A stretch of 19,427 bases of DNA from Dehalococcoidia bacterium (lineage in GTDB: Bacteria; Chloroflexota; Dehalococcoidia; Dehalococcoidales; RBG-16-60-22). Shown in pieces: positions 14,243 through 19,427 of this stretch (positions within the stretch are counted from its first letter, which is position 1; each line of letters opens with the position of its first letter). The stretch lies in the NCBI GenBank assembly GCA_013202615.1, contig JABMRL010000228.1, positions 1 to 19,427 of the forward strand, written 5' to 3'. The notes under the pieces were generated by a model, which worked only from the letters and a program-made list of their open reading frames with translations, was not told the origin of the DNA and did not search any database. The translations under genes were made by a program, and so were the position numbers.

Positions 14243-15109
14243 CTATAATGCTTCAATAATGTTCGAAACATACCGTTCCCAGCCCATCGGTATGAGATGA
14301 ACGCCCTGGCACATTGGCTTTACCTTCTTTATGAATTCTATGGTAATCTGCTGGCTCACTTTAATCAGGTCTTCTCTGGTGTGTCCCTCCATCTGCCTGA
14401 TGATGCCGTCAGGAACATGGATGTCAGGGACGTTGCTGTTCAGGAAGCTGGCCATGCTCGCTGATTTCAGCATGGCATGACCCACGATAACCGGTAATTT
14501 TAAACGGCTCGCCGATTCCATGAACTTTTCCAGCACGTCCGGCTGGTACACCGGTTGGGTAATGATAAACAGCGCACCTTCCGCAACCTCCCGTTCAAGC
14601 CGTTCCATCCCTGCCGGTTCAGATTTGGGAGCGAGTGAGGTCAATACCCCAATACAAAAATTGGAAGCACCTTCCAAGGTGTGACCGGCCAGGTCACGCC
14701 CTTCATTCATTTCCCTGGCGGCTCTGATTATCGCCGCTGTATCCAGATCATTCACCGATACCGCCTCCCGGTGATCGCCCAGGCTTACGTCATAGCCGGT
14801 AGTGACCACGATGTTCTCCACCCCCAGGGTCGCTGCCGCCAGCAGGTCGGATTGAATAGCCAAACGGTTCCGGTCACGGGTATTCATCTGCATTACCGGC
14901 TCCACCGCCCTCTCCTGCAGAAGATGGCACATGGCCAGCGGGGCACAGCGCATAACTGCTCTCAGGTTATCTCCCACACATACGGCATCCACGCTCTCTT
15001 TGACCATGTCCACCTTATCCAGGAAGTCTTCATGGTTCACTCCTTTGGGAGAGTCTATCTCACAGGTAATAACGAACTTGCCCTGTTTTATCAGTTCGGT
15101 AATATGCAC
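14243..15109 (-). CDS. Methylenetetrahydrofolate reductase (MetF-type)
   Basis: The protein is 288 residues from a GTG at 15109. GGAGGG lies seven bases upstream, and the longer frame to 15292 runs into the upstream gene. It is a single TIM-barrel domain. FVITCEIDSPKG places Glu17 at the position of the catalytic acid. MQMNTRDRNR binds the folate side, and LFIITQPVYQPD holds Gln185 of the ITQ motif. The usual LTGD near residue 104 reads TTGYDVSLGDH, so the flavin-proximal aspartate is shifted or replaced. The expected reaction is interconversion of methylene- and methyl-tetrahydrofolate in the methyl branch of the Wood-Ljungdahl pathway or in methionine synthesis. It follows the fusion gene by 40 bases and likely shares its transcript. 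Confidence 0.88.
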   Translation of the reverse strand: MHITELIKQGKFVITCEIDSPKGVNHEDFLDKVDMVKESVDAVCVGDNLRAVMRCAPLAMCHLLQERAVEPVMQMNTRDRNRLAIQSDLLAAATLGVENIVVTTGYDVSLGDHREAVSVNDLDTAAIIRAAREMNEGRDLAGHTLEGASNFCIGVLTSLAPKSEPAGMERLEREVAEGALFIITQPVYQPDVLEKFMESASRLKLPVIVGHAMLKSASMASFLNSNVPDIHVPDGIIRQMEGHTREDLIKVSQQITIEFIKKVKPMCQGVHLIPMGWERYVSNIIEAL

Positions 15110-15149
15110 TTTATTGCCCTCCAAAAAAATCTTTCCAACCAGGTCAGGT

Positions 15150-17144
15150 TTATTTATCCTGCCCCTTCTCCGGACATGATTCCCTGGCAATGCCTGTCTT
15201 GGCCGCCAGGTGGTCCCTTCCCATATAGAAGTTAAGCCAGGAAGAGGTTTCCCACAGCTCCCAGTTGCAGGGAGGCACCATATTTCCCCCAATCTCCTCT
15301 TCCTTTCCCATTGCTTTCAACCTCCGGTATGCCTTGACCCAGATGCACAGACGCTCGTTTGGATAAACCTCACACCATCCGTTGTAGCTGCCGCCACAGG
15401 GGCCGTTCCTCTGGTTTTTAGGGCACTGAGATACCGGACACAGATAGCCGACGTCAAACAGGGCGCAGTCGCCACAATTCATACAGTTGAACAGAATGAC
15501 TTTGCCCAGGTGCTCAAGATAGGTGAAAGCCGGTTTCAACCGCGGCGAACGATCAATCAGCCTGGCCATCGGCTTAAGACACTTGAACAGCGGGCTCTTG
15601 GGCTCAAATATCAGAGAGTGGGCGATTCGGGAGAGAAGCACAATGCCAGGCCGGGAAGGTTTTTCCTGGCGCGATGCTTCTTCCCTGGTATTCAATCCGG
15701 TCTTTTCATCCTTCTTGAAAAGATAAAATCCGCTCTTCTGGGGATAGTCAAACTCGGGGATGAACTCCCGCCATCGAGCGTCCAGTTCTTCCCCCTTTTC
15801 AATGATGTATTCAAGCGTCTCATAAGCTAAACCGTGCCCGCCTATGTGCGCCCCGGCGAAACCCATACCTTTGGCCACGGCATACATTTTGGCCGCGCGC
15901 AAATATCTGGCCTCTCTTCCTTTGTCCTCCGCCTTCCGCTCCGCGTCAATATCCTGGAGGAGCTTATCGGTGACCACCGCTCCCGGAATCTGGTTAGCGT
16001 TCATGACTTTGCCCGCTCCGTAGGGCAGCACGTAAATGTTGGCCAGCACCGGGACGTTATTTCCACTGGACTTCAGCCACATAAGAATCTCGTGAAATTT
16101 TCTCATATCATAGCCGAGCTGGGTGATAATGAACTGTGCCCCTGCCTCTATTTTCTTCCGCAGCTTGTAGTACTGGCCCAGCAGTTCTGACTCATGCTGC
16201 TTGAAAGGAGAGATACAGGCTCCGGCAAAGAAGTCAGTAGGAGCCAGTGTTACCCGGCGGCCGGCCATCTCGTAATCAATGCCGCGGTTCATCAGGTCGA
16301 CAAGCTGCAGCCCCTGCACCGAGTCCAGGTCGAATACCGGCTTGGGCTGCCCCTTGAATCCGGCACGGGAGGGATAGTCCCCGGTCAGCATCAGGATATT
16401 CCTCACCCCGAGTGCCGCCAGCCCAAAGAGAAGGCTCTCGCATTCGTTTCGGTTTTTGTCCCGGAAGGCAAGGTGCACCAGCGGCTCAATGCCAAGCTTT
16501 TTTATCTCGGTACACAGCATCTCCGTTGAGATGGCGGGATTGCCGCCCGGATTATCGGTGACGCTCACCGCATGCACCTTTTTCCTTCTGGCTGCCTTCA
16601 TCGCATTCTCTATGATTTCTTCCTGCTGCATTTCGAAAGCGCCCCTGCCAGCTACCTGTTCCCAGGTAACACAGAAAATGTCCGGGTCCAGTACGGCCTC
16701 TTTAAACGTGTTTAGCCGCTCTTTCAGGTGTTTCCCCACCCGTTCCCTCAATCTGATAATCGGCTCCGCCAGCCGGGAAAGCGCCTGCCCGTCCTCACCG
16801 ACGAGGGAAATGTATTGGTCTGCCTCCATCTGCAGGCCCTCTTCCATGGTCAGCGCCCTTCTGGACCTGTCGGCAGTGTCAATATCCACCACCAGAAGCG
16901 GAATGTTTCTGGTTATCCAGCCCTCCCGCAGCCGGCGGTGCAGGTTAAAAGTGGTACCTTGAGGTTCCAGATGGCCCAGAATGATTACTTCCGGGAATTC
17001 CTTTCGCGCCTTCTCCAGCCCTTCCTGCTGGTCCTGCGCCCGAATCACCTCAAAGGATGTTCCCATAGCCTGCTGCGCCAATTCTGCCAGCTCATTTTGG
17101 CTACTGACAACCAGAATTTTTTCCACTTCGGAACTTGTCGGCAT
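15150..17144 (-). CDS. Fusion of a degenerate receiver domain, MTHFR domain and MTHFR_C cysteine-rich domain
   Basis: The protein is 664 residues from the ATG at 17144. That start follows AAGGAGAAG and lies downstream of an extended -10 promoter, while the alternative ATG at 17219 would precede transcription. Residues 7-130 look like a response-regulator receiver: VEKILVVSS, FEVIRAQDQQEGLEKAR, PEVIILGHLEPQG and TRNIPLLVVD. The acidic pair is Ser14-Ser15 and the phosphoacceptor position is Gly57, so it cannot be phosphorylated normally. Residues about 155-440 form a MetF barrel with Glu162, LTGD at 253-256 and ITQ at 340-342. Residues about 552-605 contain eight cysteines in CxxCxxC and CPxxxCP patterns, the MTHFR_C (PF12225, MetV-like) domain that binds iron-sulphur clusters or zinc. 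The parts suggest a folate reductase with its electron-entry module and a protein-interaction domain. Confidence 0.85.
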   Translation of the reverse strand: MPTSSEVEKILVVSSQNELAELAQQAMGTSFEVIRAQDQQEGLEKARKEFPEVIILGHLEPQGTTFNLHRRLREGWITRNIPLLVVDIDTADRSRRALTMEEGLQMEADQYISLVGEDGQALSRLAEPIIRLRERVGKHLKERLNTFKEAVLDPDIFCVTWEQVAGRGAFEMQQEEIIENAMKAARRKKVHAVSVTDNPGGNPAISTEMLCTEIKKLGIEPLVHLAFRDKNRNECESLLFGLAALGVRNILMLTGDYPSRAGFKGQPKPVFDLDSVQGLQLVDLMNRGIDYEMAGRRVTLAPTDFFAGACISPFKQHESELLGQYYKLRKKIEAGAQFIITQLGYDMRKFHEILMWLKSSGNNVPVLANIYVLPYGAGKVMNANQIPGAVVTDKLLQDIDAERKAEDKGREARYLRAAKMYAVAKGMGFAGAHIGGHGLAYETLEYIIEKGEELDARWREFIPEFDYPQKSGFYLFKKDEKTGLNTREEASRQEKPSRPGIVLLSRIAHSLIFEPKSPLFKCLKPMARLIDRSPRLKPAFTYLEHLGKVILFNCMNCGDCALFDVGYLCPVSQCPKNQRNGPCGGSYNGWCEVYPNERLCIWVKAYRRLKAMGKEEEIGGNMVPPCNWELWETSSWLNFYMGRDHLAAKTGIARESCPEKGQDK

Positions 17145-17202
17145 CCTGAGTACTTCTCCTTTACCGCAATAAATAGCTATGAATCGCTCAAAACCGCTTA
17201 AT

Positions 17203-17211
17203 AGTATAGCA
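17203..17211 (-). promoter_or_regulatory. Extended -10 promoter of the MTHFR fusion gene
   Basis: On the minus strand TGCTATACT matches the extended -10 pattern TGnTATAAT at eight of nine positions. The start point would be near 17196, about 50 bases before the ATG at 17144. No good -35 is seen, as is common for extended -10 promoters. Confidence 0.45.
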
Positions 17212-17243
17212 CAGGTCATCGTGGTGGTTCAGTTTCCTCTGCC

Positions 17244-17272
17244 TTGACGGCCTAGTGAGTTAAGATTAATAT
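17244..17272 (+). promoter_or_regulatory. Promoter of the histidine kinase operon
   Basis: TTGACG at 17244-17249 and TAATAT at 17267-17272 are separated by exactly 17 bases. Transcription would start near 17280, giving a leader of about 17 bases before the ATG at 17297, with only a weak GAGG in it. It is back-to-back with the MTHFR fusion promoter, about 35 bases away. Confidence 0.6.
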
Positions 17273-17296
17273 ATCTAATGAGGCTAATAAAAGCGA

Positions 17297-18883
17297 ATGA
17301 AGGATAGACAAACTGGGGAAAAAATCAGAGGCATTCTCAAGCAATCTCAGCTTTTTTGGAAGCTATCCGACCAGCAGATAGACAACCTCGCCGTACTAGT
17401 CCAGGAATTGCCGTTCAGCATCGGCGACCGCGTTTACCGCGCTGGTGATAGTGCCAATTATCTCTACATTGTAGAAAAAGGTAAAGTATCCCTGGAGATG
17501 GAGATACGCCTGGGAACGCGGACCAGAAAGCAGGCCACCATTGACGTCATCACGCCAGGTCAGGTGTTCGGTTGGCCGGCATTATTCCCGGAAAAGACCG
17601 CCTATACCATGTCAGCCATTGCTACCGAGGATACGAGGCTTATTGCCCTAGATGGGGACAAATTCCAGTCGCTGTGTGACCAGGATGTAGCGATGTGTCG
17701 CTACGTTATGCACGAACTGGTAAACCTCGTGTCCGACCGGCTCTCTCATGCCACCAAGACGCTGGCACACGTTTTATCAGTCACTTCCCATGACCTGCGG
17801 GCCCCTCTGGCGACGGTGATAAGCTCGCTGGATGTGGTGCTAGGCGGCTTTGTGGGGAAAATCAATAGCCAGCAGGAAGAACTCCTTGTAGGAAGCAAGC
17901 AGCGTATCAACGACTTGCTTAATATGATCGATAATATCCTGGATATCTCCCACATTGAAATCAGCGAGATTGATTTCAAAAATATACTCCTGTCCGAAGT
18001 CATTGAAAGCTCACTGGGCGATGTCCAGGGAATGGCCCTGCAGAAAAAAGTGGCGCTGGAAAATCATACTGCTCATGACCTCCCCACCATCTTTGGTCAC
18101 CCCACCCGTCTGCGCCAGGTGCTGACCAATCTGCTAAGCAATTCCGTCAAATTCACCCCCATCCATGGAACGGTGAGCGTTGCCGCGCAGGAGAAGGAAG
18201 ATACCATCACGATATCGGTAACGGATACGGGAATCGGTATTCCGCCCGATGAGCTTCCCCGAATATTCGACGACTTCTACCGGGGGATGATGGCAGAAGA
18301 GGCCAGCGGTGCCGGCATCGGGCTGTCAGTGAGCAAGAAAATTATCGAAGCCCATGGCGGACGCATCTGGGCAGAAAGCCCGGACCAAAAAACCGGCCTG
18401 GGAACCAAGGTCAGTTTCTCACTGCAAAAGGTGGCCCGGGAGAAGGTCGATGAGGGAGAGCCGGATGCGAAGGAAAAAGCCGTCATCATGGTGGTTGATG
18501 ATGACCCTCAGATGCTTAAGGTGACTTCCCTGTTGCTGGAATCACGCGGCTATACAGTATTATCCGCCCGGAATGGGCAGGAAGCGCTGGATAAACTGGC
18601 GGGAATAATACCGGATATACTTGTACTGGATATGCTGATGCCGGTGATGGACGGGTTTGAAGTCCTGAAAAAACTCAGCAAGCGTAAAAATATCCATGGC
18701 AAAAAAATATCAGTCATCATACTGAGCGCGGTAAAGGAAGGCAACAGTCGGCAGCGCTACGAGCTGGAAACCAGCAGCCCCCTTCCCATAGATGATTATC
18801 TGGAAAAGCCGGTTTCCCCACCCGTGCTTTTACAGAGGGTAGAGAAAATATTGCAGAGCAACCGCAAGCAAAAAACAACATGA
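17297..18883 (+). CDS. Soluble hybrid histidine kinase with N-terminal CRP-like sensor domain and C-terminal receiver
   Basis: This 528-residue protein has no membrane segment. Residues about 15-140 form a cyclic-nucleotide-binding-fold domain (FSIGDRVYRAGD, LYIVEKGKVSL, GQVFGWPALF). In CRP the phosphate pocket needs FGEL and RSA; here Glu is Trp93 and Arg is Met105, so cyclic nucleotide binding is doubtful. The HisKA domain follows with His165 in SHDLRAPL. HATPase boxes are NLLSNSVKFT, DTGIGIPP and GAGIGLS. A receiver from about 395 has VVDDDP, the phosphoacceptor Asp445 in LVLDMLMP and the lysine in EKPVSP. The likely role is a cytoplasmic sensor of redox or metabolite state with internal phosphorelay. 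It is divergent from the MTHFR fusion and 12 bases upstream of a response regulator gene. Confidence 0.92.
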   Translation: MKDRQTGEKIRGILKQSQLFWKLSDQQIDNLAVLVQELPFSIGDRVYRAGDSANYLYIVEKGKVSLEMEIRLGTRTRKQATIDVITPGQVFGWPALFPEKTAYTMSAIATEDTRLIALDGDKFQSLCDQDVAMCRYVMHELVNLVSDRLSHATKTLAHVLSVTSHDLRAPLATVISSLDVVLGGFVGKINSQQEELLVGSKQRINDLLNMIDNILDISHIEISEIDFKNILLSEVIESSLGDVQGMALQKKVALENHTAHDLPTIFGHPTRLRQVLTNLLSNSVKFTPIHGTVSVAAQEKEDTITISVTDTGIGIPPDELPRIFDDFYRGMMAEEASGAGIGLSVSKKIIEAHGGRIWAESPDQKTGLGTKVSFSLQKVAREKVDEGEPDAKEKAVIMVVDDDPQMLKVTSLLLESRGYTVLSARNGQEALDKLAGIIPDILVLDMLMPVMDGFEVLKKLSKRKNIHGKKISVIILSAVKEGNSRQRYELETSSPLPIDDYLEKPVSPPVLLQRVEKILQSNRKQKTT

Positions 18884-18895
18884 GGAGGAAACAGA

Positions 18896-19288
18896 TTGAA
18901 CAAGGAAGCCAAAATTCTAATAGTCGATGATGACTCGGTATATGTAAAAGCAACCCGGGCAGTGCTGGAGAGCAGGAAGTATCAGGTAAGTTCCGCCTCT
19001 GATGGAGAAGAAGGTTGCCGAAAAGCCAAAGAAATAAAGCCTGACCTGATTATTCTTGATATCATCATGCCCATGCAGGATGGTTTCAGCACCTGTGAAC
19101 AGCTTAAAAAGGACCCGGAACTTTCCGGCATACCGATATTAATCATGACCAGTTTCTCCGAGAAAGGGAAAGAGACCAACATTCCCACCAGCGCTGGTTT
19201 TGGCCTTGAGGCCGAGGATTACGCTGACAAGCCCATAAGCCCAGACGAGTTGCTGAGACGGGTGGAAAACCTTCTCAGAAAGAGTTGA
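18896..19288 (+). CDS. Single-domain response regulator
   Basis: This 130-residue protein is a receiver domain alone, with no DNA-binding output. It has ILIVDDDS at the acidic pocket, Asp55 in LIILDIIMP, Thr85 in ILIMTS and Lys112 in DKPISP, so every catalytic position is intact. The loop between Thr85 and Lys112 is longer than usual and contains NIPTSAGFGLEAED. The start is a TTG at 18896 with a strong GAGGAGG at 18882-18888, 12 bases after the kinase stop. It is probably the phosphorylation partner of the adjacent hybrid kinase and works by protein-protein contact. Confidence 0.92.
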   Translation: MNKEAKILIVDDDSVYVKATRAVLESRKYQVSSASDGEEGCRKAKEIKPDLIILDIIMPMQDGFSTCEQLKKDPELSGIPILIMTSFSEKGKETNIPTSAGFGLEAEDYADKPISPDELLRRVENLLRKS

Positions 19289-19291
19289 TTT

Positions 19292-19427
19292 CTAATCCAG
19301 CGAGCAGTCAACCGGCTGTAAGAAGCTGACCTCAGTAAAGCCAGCCATATATAACTTCACTCCTCCGGTTTTCATAATACTGCTTGCCAAAATTTTTGAT
19401 TCTCTTCCACTTTCTATGTGCCATCTC
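19292..19427 (-). CDS. Possible 3' end of a minus-strand gene (5' end outside window)
   Basis: On the minus strand the frame is open from the window edge to a TAG at 19292-19294, giving 44 residues that begin RWHIESGRES and end LQPVDCSLD. The composition is protein-like and the stop lies three bases from the response regulator's stop, a plausible convergent arrangement. I do not recognise a family, and an open run of this length is not rare by chance. Confidence 0.3.
   Translation of the reverse strand, partial: RWHIESGRESKILASSIMKTGGVKLYMAGFTEVSFLQPVDCSLD

Noticed and set aside
15110..15292. A 61-residue N-terminal extension of the stand-alone MTHFR
   Set aside because: It lies within the 3' end of the upstream fusion gene, is unlike MTHFR N-termini, and a GTG with GGAGGG is placed correctly at 15109.
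1..19427. CRISPR array, insertion sequence with transposase, or rRNA genes
   Set aside because: No regularly spaced repeats, transposase motifs or rRNA-like stretches were seen on either strand.

Overview
The window looks like a chromosomal segment of a strict anaerobe. The best guess is a Dehalococcoidia-like Chloroflexota or a similar subsurface anaerobe. The evidence is indirect: a ferredoxin-coupled 2-oxoacid oxidoreductase, a B12-dependent acyl-CoA mutase, two methylenetetrahydrofolate-reductase-type proteins (one with a cysteine-rich MTHFR_C domain), an aconitase X pair, several TTG/GTG starts, and no oxygen-dependent enzyme. Taxonomy is inference only.

Region 1 (1-5238, plus strand) is a compact run of genes that probably forms one operon starting upstream of the window. 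In order it holds the end of a DUF169-like protein, a TatD-related TIM-barrel hydrolase with an altered metal motif, a divergent MmgE/PrpD protein, the large and small subunits of aconitase X, and a short-chain dehydrogenase. The three last genes are separated by 3 bases or overlap. Two dehydratase/isomerase-type proteins plus a dehydrogenase suggest an uncharacterised hydroxy-acid pathway. A G5/C5 hairpin lies in the convergent gap 5239-5594.

Region 2 (5595-10458, minus strand) is a six-gene operon read from 10458 down to 5595. It encodes ferredoxin (delta), VorB-like alpha, TPP-binding beta and gamma subunits of a branched-chain 2-oxoacid:ferredoxin oxidoreductase, then the large and small subunits of a B12-dependent acyl-CoA mutase. 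The mutase lacks both residues (Tyr and Arg) that hold the carboxylate in methylmalonyl-CoA mutase. An isobutyryl-CoA-type reaction fits the operon better. A good promoter precedes the ferredoxin gene. A divergent Lrp/AsnC regulator, which appears to be leaderless, is the obvious candidate controller.

Region 3 (about 11275-14240) is looser and probably more recently rearranged. It holds a membrane-anchored coiled-coil protein, a CARDB lipoprotein whose C-terminus is encoded by a tRNA 3'-end-like sequence, a glutamate-1-semialdehyde-aminomutase-like class III aminotransferase, and a small three-helix membrane protein. A 20-base motif related to the tRNA 3' end occurs at 10641, 11771 and 13711 in the same orientation.

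Region 4 (14243-17144, minus strand) holds two tandem MTHFR-type genes. The upstream one is a three-part fusion: degenerate response-regulator receiver domain, MetF domain and MTHFR_C cysteine-rich domain. Divergent from it (17297-19288, plus strand) are a soluble hybrid histidine kinase with an N-terminal CRP-like sensor domain and a single-domain response regulator. The window ends in what may be the 3' end of a minus-strand gene.

The three observations most worth following are the receiver-MTHFR fusion beside a two-component system, the Vor-mutase operon with non-methylmalonyl specificity residues, and the aconitase X/PrpD/SDR cluster.
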